64,000 bases of DNA. It comes from Planctomycetota bacterium. Lineage in GTDB: Bacteria > Planctomycetota > Phycisphaerae > Phycisphaerales > SM1A02. Where the stretch lies: assembly GCA_003671075.1 (NCBI GenBank), contig QWPT01000008.1, forward strand, positions 1 to 64,000, in the 5' to 3' direction. Under the pieces are notes generated by a model. That model searched no databases. It had not been told where the DNA came from and saw nothing but the letters and a program-made list of their open reading frames with translations. Position 1 is the stretch's first letter, and each line of letters opens with the position of its first letter. Both the position numbers and the translations under genes were made by a program. Of this stretch, positions 9,694 to 18,172 are shown one piece after another.

Positions 9694-10044
9694 TCAGGCC
9701 AGCCGCGGTCGGCCGTACACCGGCGCGATCCTTCGACGAACCCGTTCGGCAATGCTGTCGAGCATGCGCTCAACCTCGTTCACCGCGACCTCCATGACCG
9801 CGGCGATTTCGGTAATCGTGAGTTCCTCGGTGTATCGCAGCGCCAACACCAAGCGTTCGCGAAGCGTGAGTTCACGGAGAATCTCGGTGATCAGCACCGA
9901 GCGCGAAGAAATCTCTTCGCTGTCGTTTTTAACGGCGTTTCCATCGTTTTTTGGTGAGTTCATCGCGGCATCCTTGCCTTTGGCGATATCGCCTTTGGAG
10001 ATCTTGCGCTCAATGCGCCAGAGCGTCATGAGCTTGAGAATCAT
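9694..10044 (-). CDS. Small sigma-70 region 4-like HTH protein
   Basis: LITEILRELTLRERLVLALRYTEELTITEIAAVMEVAVNEVERMLDSIAERVRRRI; start taken at MILKLMTLW. Confidence 0.65.
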   Translation of the reverse strand: MILKLMTLWRIERKISKGDIAKGKDAAMNSPKNDGNAVKNDSEEISSRSVLITEILRELTLRERLVLALRYTEELTITEIAAVMEVAVNEVERMLDSIAERVRRRIAPVYGRPRLA

Positions 10045-10119
10045 GACCCGTCCTTTGCGGCGCCATCCATGGCGTCGAGGCCGAAGCATACCGCGGGCGC
10101 GATGGCGGTGCGACTGCAC

Positions 10120-11376
10120 TCAACCGGCGACGACGCGCGACACGCTGAACAAGGGCAAGAGCAACGCGATGGCGACCGCACCCAGGATCGATCCGAAGAC
10201 GAGAATCATCACGGGCTCGAGCAGGCTCGTCGCCTGTTTCAGCGCGATTTCAAGGTCTTCCTCAGCAAAATCGGCGGCGCGACCGAGCACCGCAGGTAGC
10301 CGACCGGTGCGCTCCCCCGCCGCCACCATCGACACAACGGTCGAGGGCAGCAAGGTCTCTGCGCGCAACGCATCCACAAGAGATCCACCATCACGCAGCT
10401 TGGCGTCGATGGCGATCCAGAACGCCTCGGCGCGCGGACTGCGCACCAATCCGCGGCAAATCGCAATGGCGTCGAGCAGATGAATGCCGCTGGCCAGAAG
10501 AGTCGCGAGCGTTCGGCAAGCGACGGCGACGAAGGCGAGCCGCGCAACGCGACCGAACACGGGCGCGTGAAAGCGCAGCCGATCGATCATGAGCAGGCAT
10601 GCCTTCGAACGCGAAAAGAGGAAGATGGCGGTCGCGAGAATCGCCGCGCTGATCGACAGCACGGTGAGATTCTCGCGGACGCCAGTGCCGATCCCCAGAA
10701 GGATCTTCGTCGGCACGGGGAGCTCCGCTCCGCGATCTGCATAGATCTTGGCGAAGCGTGGCAGGACGAACAAGAGGAGCCCGGCGACGACCGCCGAACC
10801 CGCAACGAGCATGAAAATTGGATAGGCGGCGGCGGCGCGAATCTGCCGCGAAAGCCGCTCGCCGCGCTGCAAATGGTCTGACGCGCGCAAGAGCATCGGC
10901 CCGAGTTGCCCAGTCGATTCGGCGGCGCGGGTGAGCGCGACCATGATCGCGGGCACATCGCGACCGCGTCGTGCAAAGGCCTCGGAGAGTGGACGGCCGC
11001 TCTCGACTTCGGTGGCGAGCGCCTGAACAAACGGACGGAACTCTGGGCGCACGCCTTCGCGGGCAGCGGCCTCGAGCGCCTCGGAAATCGGCACGCCGGC
11101 GTCGGTCATGGTGCCAAGATGGCGACACAGAAGCGCGAGGTCGCCGCGGCGCACGCGGCCAGCGCGCGCGGGGCGCACCTGCGCAGCGATCGCCTGGTCG
11201 CGACCGATCGACAGAACGGTACGCCCTTCGGAACGCAGCTTGCGCGCGACCTCTTCGGCGCTGCCGGCGGCAAGTGTGCCGTTGACCTCGCGACCATCCA
11301 CATCGATAACGCGATAAACGAAGGTAGCACGCGGCTCTGTGCGAAGTTCAACGGGCATGGCGTTGGTGTTGCTCAC
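10120..11376 (-). CDS. pilC: Type II secretion/type IV pilus inner-membrane platform protein (GspF/PilC family)
   Basis: Two T2SSF-like repeats; LALLCRHLGTMTDAGVPISEAL, LATLLASGIHLLDAI, SMVAAGERTGRLPAVL. Confidence 0.92.
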   Translation of the reverse strand: MSNTNAMPVELRTEPRATFVYRVIDVDGREVNGTLAAGSAEEVARKLRSEGRTVLSIGRDQAIAAQVRPARAGRVRRGDLALLCRHLGTMTDAGVPISEALEAAAREGVRPEFRPFVQALATEVESGRPLSEAFARRGRDVPAIMVALTRAAESTGQLGPMLLRASDHLQRGERLSRQIRAAAAYPIFMLVAGSAVVAGLLLFVLPRFAKIYADRGAELPVPTKILLGIGTGVRENLTVLSISAAILATAIFLFSRSKACLLMIDRLRFHAPVFGRVARLAFVAVACRTLATLLASGIHLLDAIAICRGLVRSPRAEAFWIAIDAKLRDGGSLVDALRAETLLPSTVVSMVAAGERTGRLPAVLGRAADFAEEDLEIALKQATSLLEPVMILVFGSILGAVAIALLLPLFSVSRVVAG

Positions 11377-13109
11377 GACGATGTCGCGAGCACGACCTCC
11401 TCAAAGGTTGTCTGGCCCATTCGAACTTTGGCGAGGCCGTCGACGCGCATGGGCTGATGGCCCGCAGCGCGTGCAATATTGGTGAGTTCCTGAAGCGTGC
11501 CACCGCGCGCGACCGTCGCAGTGAAAGACTCGTCGGGCACCAGCAGTTCGAACAGCCCGATACGCCCAGAGAATCCGCTGCTGCGGCAACGCGCGCATCC
11601 GGCGCCGTGCACAAATCCCTCGACCGCGCCCGCGCTCGCCTCGACCTCGGCGCGCACATGGGCCTCGGGCTCGAACGGCTCGCGGCAATGCGGACAAATG
11701 CGACGAACCAATCGCTGCGCCAGCACGCCGCGCACAACCGCCGCCACCAGATACGGCTCGATACCCAGATTCACTAGGCGCGTGATCGCGCTGATCGAAT
11801 CATTGGTGTGGAGCGTGGAAAACACCAAGTGACCGGTGAGCGCGGCCTGCACCGCAGTGGTGGCCGTTTCGTTGTCGCGAATTTCGCCGACCATCAGCAC
11901 ATCGGGATCCTGACGCAACATCGCCCGCAACGCAGAAGCGAAGTCAAAGCCCGCCTTGTCGTTGACCTGAAACTGATTCACGCCGGTGAGGGTCGCCTCG
12001 ATGGGATCCTCGACGGTCGAGATGTTGCAATCGGTGGAATTCATCGAAGTCAGCACGCTGTACAGCGTGGTCGACTTGCCGCTACCAGTGGGCCCGGTGA
12101 CCAGCGCGATGCCATTGGGCCGCGCAATCACGCTCTTCCAGCGCACCAAAATGTTCGCGTTCATGCCGAGTCGATCCAGCGGCACCAGCGAGGCGCGACT
12201 GTCGATAATGCGGATGACGACCTTCTCGCCGTGGCGCGACGGCATCGTCGAAACGCGCAAGTCGATCGGCCGACCTTCGAGCATCACATGAATGTCGCCG
12301 TCCTGCGGCTTGCGGCGCTCAGAGATGTCGAGCCCCGCCATGATCTTGATGCGGCTGGAGATCGCCGCGCCCATTTGCCATGGTGGATCTATCTTCTCGA
12401 ACAAGCGGCCGTCGATGCGAAAACGCACGCGAAGGCGGCGATCGCCGGGCTCGATGTGAATGTCGCTGGCGCCTTCATGCACCGCGTTCCACAGCAACCA
12501 GTTCACCGTCTTCACAACCGGCGAGTGCCCCGCTACTTCGCGCAGGTCCTCGATTTCCGCGACTTCGCGCTCGATGACGCTGAAGGCCTGCTCGTCAACA
12601 TCACCAACGATGTCGTCGATGACGAAGACATTTGCCGCAGGAACATAGGCGTCGAGCGCTGCACGAATTTCGCCAGGAGTGGTCGCGACGATCTGCACCT
12701 GCTTGTTGGTGCGTCGGCGGATCTCTTCAAACAGATAGAGGTTCGCCGGTTCAGCCACCGCAACCGTGAGCATGTCGCGCACGAGAAACAGCGGCAACAC
12801 TAGGTGCTCAAGCAAATACTCGCGCGGAAGAACCTCGAGGCAATGTGGATCGGCGATGCGCGCAATATCGCGGGCGAACGGAATCCCGTAGCTGTCGGCA
12901 ACCGCAGCCATCACATCGTGATCAGTCACGAAGCAAAGCTCAACCAGCGTTTCGCCGAGAAGTCGCCGATGGCCCTTCTCCTTCTGATGCTCGAGCGCGT
13001 CGTTGAGTTGCTTGGGCGTGATGAGTCCGCGCGCAATGAGCAACTCGCCGAGCTGCAGGCGCGGAAGTCGATCGACGATGGCTTGATGTCGTGGTAGTGC
13101 GCCCATCAT
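11373..13109 (-). CDS. pilB: Type II secretion/type IV pilus assembly ATPase (GspE/PilB family)
   Basis: GPTGSGKSTTLYSVL Walker A, GVNQFQVNDKAGFDFASALRAMLRQDPDVLMVGEIRDNETA, ALTGHLVFSTLHTND, zinc cysteines CPHC/CARC. Confidence 0.95.
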   Translation of the reverse strand: MMGALPRHQAIVDRLPRLQLGELLIARGLITPKQLNDALEHQKEKGHRRLLGETLVELCFVTDHDVMAAVADSYGIPFARDIARIADPHCLEVLPREYLLEHLVLPLFLVRDMLTVAVAEPANLYLFEEIRRRTNKQVQIVATTPGEIRAALDAYVPAANVFVIDDIVGDVDEQAFSVIEREVAEIEDLREVAGHSPVVKTVNWLLWNAVHEGASDIHIEPGDRRLRVRFRIDGRLFEKIDPPWQMGAAISSRIKIMAGLDISERRKPQDGDIHVMLEGRPIDLRVSTMPSRHGEKVVIRIIDSRASLVPLDRLGMNANILVRWKSVIARPNGIALVTGPTGSGKSTTLYSVLTSMNSTDCNISTVEDPIEATLTGVNQFQVNDKAGFDFASALRAMLRQDPDVLMVGEIRDNETATTAVQAALTGHLVFSTLHTNDSISAITRLVNLGIEPYLVAAVVRGVLAQRLVRRICPHCREPFEPEAHVRAEVEASAGAVEGFVHGAGCARCRSSGFSGRIGLFELLVPDESFTATVARGGTLQELTNIARAAGHQPMRVDGLAKVRMGQTTFEEVVLATSS

Positions 13110-13121
13110 GTTGCTCCTGAT

Positions 13122-13457
13122 TTAGCGCATGCTCCGCGCGGCGCCTTCAACGCTCTCCGCGCACTCGAATCGATCGGAAAGACGCGTAAGTCGCAACGCC
13201 TCGCGCAATGCTTGTTGCGGTGCAACCAGTCGAAGCGCGCCGCCGTTGCGCGTGGTTTCGTCGGAGAGCCAGAGCAGGCTCTCAAGCCCCGCGCTGTCGG
13301 CGAGCGTGACATTGGCAAGATCAATGACGAAGCTGCGGGCCCCGCCTGCGAAACGCTCGTTCACAACGCGACGAAACGAATCGGTGGCGTCGGCGGAGAA
13401 ATCACCGCTGGCGATCAACAGCGCAACCGGACCGTGTTCTTCCCAAGAAAGCTTCAT
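13122..13457 (-). CDS. STAS-domain protein (anti-sigma factor antagonist-like)
   Basis: SFVIDLANVTLADSAGLESLLWLSDE typical STAS phosphoacceptor region. Confidence 0.8.
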   Translation of the reverse strand: MKLSWEEHGPVALLIASGDFSADATDSFRRVVNERFAGGARSFVIDLANVTLADSAGLESLLWLSDETTRNGGALRLVAPQQALREALRLTRLSDRFECAESVEGAARSMR

Positions 13458-15004
13458 GCGGCATCCCTCATCGCGGCGGCATGCGCAGCGTTCAGCGCGT
13501 CGTAGCCGCGCAGTTCAATCGAACGGAAATGGGCGAAAAGCTGGGGATCCAGCTGTGAGCCCGCGCAGCCGAGCATTTCGGCAAGCACCACTTCACGCGG
13601 CTTGGCGGCGCGATAGGTTCGGTTGGAGCTCATCGCATCGAAAGTGTCGGCAATGGCAATGATGCGGGCGAACAGCGGAATATCGCTGCCCTTCAGACCA
13701 TGCGGATATCCACGGCCGTCGATGCGTTCATGGTGATAGCGCACGCCATCGAGCACCGGCGCGAACTGAGGAATGTCGCGCAAGATGCGGAAGCCGATCT
13801 CGGGATGCTGCTTCACAACGGCAAACTCTTCTTCCGTCAGTCGATCCTGCTTGCGGAGAATCGCCTCGGGCATGCCGATTTTGCCCACATCGTGCACCAG
13901 ACCTGCGATGTGGATGTTCTTGAGTTCGTTGCTTGCAAGGCCAGCGGCCTCGGCGATCTGCCGCGAAAGCAGAGCCACGCGCTGCGAATGTCCGCGGGTG
14001 TACGGGTCTTTGGCATCGATCGCTGAAACCAGCGCCGACAGCGAACCCATGAACATCGCGTCCAAATCGCGGTAGAGCCGGGCGTTGTCGAGAAACACCG
14101 CGAGATGTCCCGCTGCCGTCTCCACCAGCGTGCGCTCCCAATTCGACATCGCGTTGTCGCCGTCGCGGCGATCGCCAGCGGCAAGCAGCCCGAGCACGGT
14201 TTCGTTGCGGCGCACTGGCGCAAGCACCAGGTCAGTTCCAACCACAATGGCGCGCGAGGGCGCGTTCGCATTGTCGAAAATCTTGCTTGCGGCAGCGGGT
14301 GCGATGCCAGCCGACACGATTCCGCCAAGCGACGCATCAAGCAGCGGCTCAGCGGCGCCCGACACGCGCAACGCCGTCCAACTGCAGCCCAGCGTTTCGC
14401 GGACTTCGGTGAGTGTGCGGGTGATGAAGCTTTCCGGCGCGGAACCAAGCGTCATTTCGCTCGAAAGCGAATGCAGCAGATGCAGTTCCTCCCACGCAGC
14501 GCTCAGCCGCGTGCCCGCATCGACGCCGACCAAGCGCTCGCCTTCGCTGCGCGCGAGCGACGCAACCAAGCGAGCCAGTCGCTTCACCGATCGGCGTTCC
14601 CACGGAGCGTTGGTCGCCAAAATGGTCCTGGCGATGCGCGCGTCGATACGCGCGCTGTGCGCAAGCTGATCGACGGTTTCGCCGTCAATCGCATCGCTCA
14701 GCAGCGTGACCGCCGCGAAGCGTCCGCCCGCGAGCGTTCGTTGAATCGGCAGCGCAAGCACGATGAGGCCGACGCGTGGTTCCAGCGGATCCTGCGCGGT
14801 GGCCGCCGAAACCGTCCACCGCGCCGAAGCGCGTGTGATCAACGCGCGCGCCATCGGGCTTGTACACAGCGTGCGGAGAATGTCCGACATCGACCCAGGA
14901 AACGGATCAGCATCATTGGCATCGATCGGCACCAACACAACATCCGCCTCGCGCAAAGCGCGATTCAACTGCTCAAGCGGATGGGTGGTGGTGACCAGTT
15001 TCAT
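13454..15004 (-). CDS. HD-GYP domain protein with GAF-like sensory region
   Basis: IHIAGLVHDVGKIGMPEAIL and RYHHERIDGRGYPHGLKGSDIPLFARIIAIADTFDAM (HD and GYP motifs). Confidence 0.9.
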   Translation of the reverse strand: MKLVTTTHPLEQLNRALREADVVLVPIDANDADPFPGSMSDILRTLCTSPMARALITRASARWTVSAATAQDPLEPRVGLIVLALPIQRTLAGGRFAAVTLLSDAIDGETVDQLAHSARIDARIARTILATNAPWERRSVKRLARLVASLARSEGERLVGVDAGTRLSAAWEELHLLHSLSSEMTLGSAPESFITRTLTEVRETLGCSWTALRVSGAAEPLLDASLGGIVSAGIAPAAASKIFDNANAPSRAIVVGTDLVLAPVRRNETVLGLLAAGDRRDGDNAMSNWERTLVETAAGHLAVFLDNARLYRDLDAMFMGSLSALVSAIDAKDPYTRGHSQRVALLSRQIAEAAGLASNELKNIHIAGLVHDVGKIGMPEAILRKQDRLTEEEFAVVKQHPEIGFRILRDIPQFAPVLDGVRYHHERIDGRGYPHGLKGSDIPLFARIIAIADTFDAMSSNRTYRAAKPREVVLAEMLGCAGSQLDPQLFAHFRSIELRGYDALNAAHAAAMRDAA

Positions 15005-15432
15005 GCGGCCTGACTTGCGGATTGGATTTGCGACGGATTGAGCAGCTCAAGTACCTCGACCAGCAGCGCGCGCGGCGAAAATGGCTTCTGCATCACGCGG
15101 GCAATGTTCACGCTGTCCGCCTCGCCATCACGCAGCGTGTGTCCTCGCGCGGTCAGCATGAGTACGGGAATGTTCGCCAAAGCGGGGTCCTTGGCCATCG
15201 CTCGCGCCAGTTCGATGCCTGTCATGACGGGCATTTGCAGATCAGTGACGACGAGGTCGAAGGACTTGCCCTTCAACAGCGCGAACGCTTCGTCGCCATC
15301 GCCAGCGCACTCGACTTCGAGTCCGGCGTTGCGAAGCTTCAGCGCAACAACCTGCAAGATGTACACCTCGTCATCAACAACGAGGATGCGCGCTGGACTG
15401 CTTTCGGCTTTGGTGTTGTCGTGCATGTTCAT
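15001..15432 (-). CDS. Response regulator receiver protein (CheY-like)
   Basis: ARILVVDDEVYILQVV, FDLVVTDLQMPVMTGIELA, VLMLTARG, KPFSPRALL. Confidence 0.92.
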   Translation of the reverse strand: MNMHDNTKAESSPARILVVDDEVYILQVVALKLRNAGLEVECAGDGDEAFALLKGKSFDLVVTDLQMPVMTGIELARAMAKDPALANIPVLMLTARGHTLRDGEADSVNIARVMQKPFSPRALLVEVLELLNPSQIQSASQAA

Positions 15433-16772
15433 GCGGCCTTTCGCCCCGCCTGTTCGAGCGGGATCGCGAACCAGAAGCGCGAGCCAACTCCCACCTGGGA
15501 ATCAACCCCGATCTGTCCGCCGTGCATTGCTTCGACAATATTCAGGCACAGGTTGAGTCCGAGACCTGTGCCCTTCGCCACCTTTTCGTGGCCTTCAACT
15601 CGGTAGAACTTGCCGAACAACTGTGGCAACGCGTGCTCGGGCACTCCCAGCCCGTTATCGCGAACCGAAACCACCACCGAGCGCGCGAGGTTGTCGATAT
15701 CGACCTCGACGGAAATGGTGCCGCCGTCTGGCGTGTACTTGAGCGCGTTGGAGAGAAGGTTCAGCATCACCTGCTTCATCAAATCAGGGTCGGCAGGCGC
15801 GATGGTGCCCGCGCTGCGGCGGCTGACCGAAAGCGCCATGCGTCGGCGCAAGGCCTCAGCTTGCTGAAGGTTCACGCATTCATCGACGAGCGCGACGAAA
15901 TTGACCGGCTCAAACTTCGCACGCGCAATGCCGCTTTCGATGCGACTGATATCGAGCATCTTGTTGACCAGCGCCTCCAAACGCGCGGTTTCGCCGAGCA
16001 TGTCCTTGGCGAATTTGACGCGTTCGGTAGGGTCGGTGACCTCGCCGTCGGCGAACATTTCAGCGGAAGCGCGCAAGAATGTCAGCGGCGTGCGCAGCTC
16101 ATGGCTGGCCTTCGCCACGAAGTCGCTCTTCATGCGATCAGCTTCGCGCTCGGCGCAGACATTGCGCACCACGATCGTGGCCAGCGCGTCATCGCCATTC
16201 TTCACCGAGGCGACGGTGATCACCACTGGCGTTTTATCCTTGTTCTTCAGTTCACATTCGATGCGGCGTCGATCACCGGCACGCGCCGCAGCTACGCCTT
16301 GCACAGCACGCAGCACCTGCGTCGGCAGCGCCTCGATGGCGGCGCGCGTTCCTGCGATTGCTGCACTTTCGCCCAACATGTGGCTGGCAATTCGATTGGC
16401 GAAGCGCGTCTCGCCGTGGCCGTCAACCAACATCACTGCGTCGGCGAGGTTCTCGAGTATCGCTGTGCGTTCGGCGCAACGAACCTCGATGGCCCGGCGC
16501 AACACTGATTCGTTCGCGTTGGGCGCGGCCGTCATTGGTGCAGAAATTCCTGCAGATCCGGCCTGGGCGCGGCCCGTCGATGCGAGCGCGGCCGTGACGC
16601 CGATGGCCGCTGCGCCAAACGCAACGATCCATGACGCAGTTCCGTCGAGCAGCGATCCTGCTGCCGCCGCCGCCGGAATCGCCAAGATGGCGACCAGTGG
16701 AAATGGCCGCGCGTGCCAAAATCCCGTGACGCTATCGCCTGTTTCCTGGCGGCGTGATGCATTCATCTTCAA
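15429..16772 (-). CDS. Sensor histidine kinase (PAS + HisKA + HATPase)
   Basis: FVAKASHELRTPLTFLRASAEM, NLLSNALKYTPDGGTISV, VRDNGLGVPEHALPQLFGKFYRVEG, GTGLGLNLCLNIVEAMHG. Confidence 0.93.
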   Translation of the reverse strand: MKMNASRRQETGDSVTGFWHARPFPLVAILAIPAAAAAGSLLDGTASWIVAFGAAAIGVTAALASTGRAQAGSAGISAPMTAAPNANESVLRRAIEVRCAERTAILENLADAVMLVDGHGETRFANRIASHMLGESAAIAGTRAAIEALPTQVLRAVQGVAAARAGDRRRIECELKNKDKTPVVITVASVKNGDDALATIVVRNVCAEREADRMKSDFVAKASHELRTPLTFLRASAEMFADGEVTDPTERVKFAKDMLGETARLEALVNKMLDISRIESGIARAKFEPVNFVALVDECVNLQQAEALRRRMALSVSRRSAGTIAPADPDLMKQVMLNLLSNALKYTPDGGTISVEVDIDNLARSVVVSVRDNGLGVPEHALPQLFGKFYRVEGHEKVAKGTGLGLNLCLNIVEAMHGGQIGVDSQVGVGSRFWFAIPLEQAGRKAA

Positions 16773-16811
16773 TCCCCCATTCGGTCGCCGTAGGCAGCGA
16801 TCGATCGCAGG

Positions 16812-18029
16812 TCACTTCTCATTGACAATGGCAAGCGCGCGCTGGGCGAGCTCAGACTTCGGATCGATCGCGAGCGCTTCGCGCAACACCTTCGCGCACT
16901 CTTCGTTCTTGCCCATCTGGCGCAGCGCAAGCGCAAGTCCAACCAGCGTGTCGGGACTCTTCGGCGCGCGGTCGCAGGCCAATCGATGCCAGCGCACCGC
17001 TTCAGGGAACTCCGACTTTGCCTCGGCAATCAGACCGCGCAAGGTGTAGCCCGATGCGTCGTCGGTCGACAGTGCGACCAGTCGTTCGGCAGCGCTCTGC
17101 GCGCGGCTGAGATCGCCCAAATCGAGTGCGGCGCCCGCGAGATCACGCCATGCATCGACATCTTCGGGGTATTCGCGGACGGTGTCGCTAAACACAATGC
17201 GCGCCTCGCTCACGCGGCCGAGCATCGACAACGAACGACCTTCCTGACGCAGGGTGTCGCGCGCCGGAATGAAGCGCTTACCGCTGGTTTGCGCGCTGGC
17301 GGCGTGTTCGCGCTGACGGCGCGCGCTGTCCAAGCACTTCTGATATTCGCCGGCATCGAACAGCGCGGCGATGAGCTTCTCGCTCAGGAGCGGCGCCTCG
17401 GGATCGATCATGGTCGCGCGCTCGTAGCTGATCGCGGCCGCTTTCGCGTCGCCCGACATCAGTGCGATGTCGCCGAGCAGTTCGTGCATTGCCGAATTGT
17501 GCTCGAAATACGCCAGCTTCGACAGCAGCAGCGTGCGCGCGTCCTCAAGCTTGCGTGCAGTGATCATCAATTCGGCAGCCGCAAGCAAGTTCGAAATCCG
17601 CTCAGGATCAAGCTCGCTCGCCTTCAGATAGTCGGCGATAGCCTTGTCGCTTTCATTCCAGCGCTGATAGACGATGCCGCGGTAGTAGTACGCTTCGGCG
17701 AGAGTCGGATCGCACTCGATCGCCTTCTCAAAGGCAACCAACGCCTTGTCCAGTCGCTTTGATTCCTGCTCGATTCGGCCGAGCAACGACCAATACCTCG
17801 CCTCTCGATTGCTGCGCGCAATCGCGTTCTCAACTTCCTTGCGCGCCTTGTCGAGCTCGCCGGCCTCGAAGGCCTGCTTGGCCTGATCGAAGCTCACCAA
17901 GCTGGTCGTGCGCTGGAAACGCGTGGCCGCCTCTTTGCGCGCCTCGAGTCCAGCGCTGCGCGGTGCGCATGCAGGAACAAGGAGAATCATGGAGACGAGC
18001 GGGACGGCGATGAGGAAGTGATGGCGCAT
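16812..18029 (-). CDS. TPR-repeat lipoprotein (PilF/PilW-like position)
   Basis: MRHHFLIAVPLVSMILLVPAC lipobox; repeated TPR motifs (ARYWSLLGRIEQESKRLDKALVAFEKAIECDPTLAEAYYYRGIVY). Confidence 0.85.
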   Translation of the reverse strand: MRHHFLIAVPLVSMILLVPACAPRSAGLEARKEAATRFQRTTSLVSFDQAKQAFEAGELDKARKEVENAIARSNREARYWSLLGRIEQESKRLDKALVAFEKAIECDPTLAEAYYYRGIVYQRWNESDKAIADYLKASELDPERISNLLAAAELMITARKLEDARTLLLSKLAYFEHNSAMHELLGDIALMSGDAKAAAISYERATMIDPEAPLLSEKLIAALFDAGEYQKCLDSARRQREHAASAQTSGKRFIPARDTLRQEGRSLSMLGRVSEARIVFSDTVREYPEDVDAWRDLAGAALDLGDLSRAQSAAERLVALSTDDASGYTLRGLIAEAKSEFPEAVRWHRLACDRAPKSPDTLVGLALALRQMGKNEECAKVLREALAIDPKSELAQRALAIVNEK

Positions 18030-18053
18030 GAAGGGATTCCTTGAAAACAAACA

Positions 18054-18079
18054 GAGCCGCGCCCAGCTGGGCGCGGCTC
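18054..18079. terminator. Perfect 26-nt palindrome GAGCCGCGCCCAGCTGGGCGCGGCTC between secretin and TPR genes (terminator or attenuator)
   Basis: 12 bp perfect self-complementary arms; intergenic within the minus-strand operon. Confidence 0.6.
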
Positions 18080-18172
18080 CAGGGTCTTGAGGTTGATCGG
18101 CCGTTCAGAGGCGCATATTCAGTCAGGCTCGGGGAAAGAGCCTGCCTTTACGCAACCGACGCGGCCGTTGAC

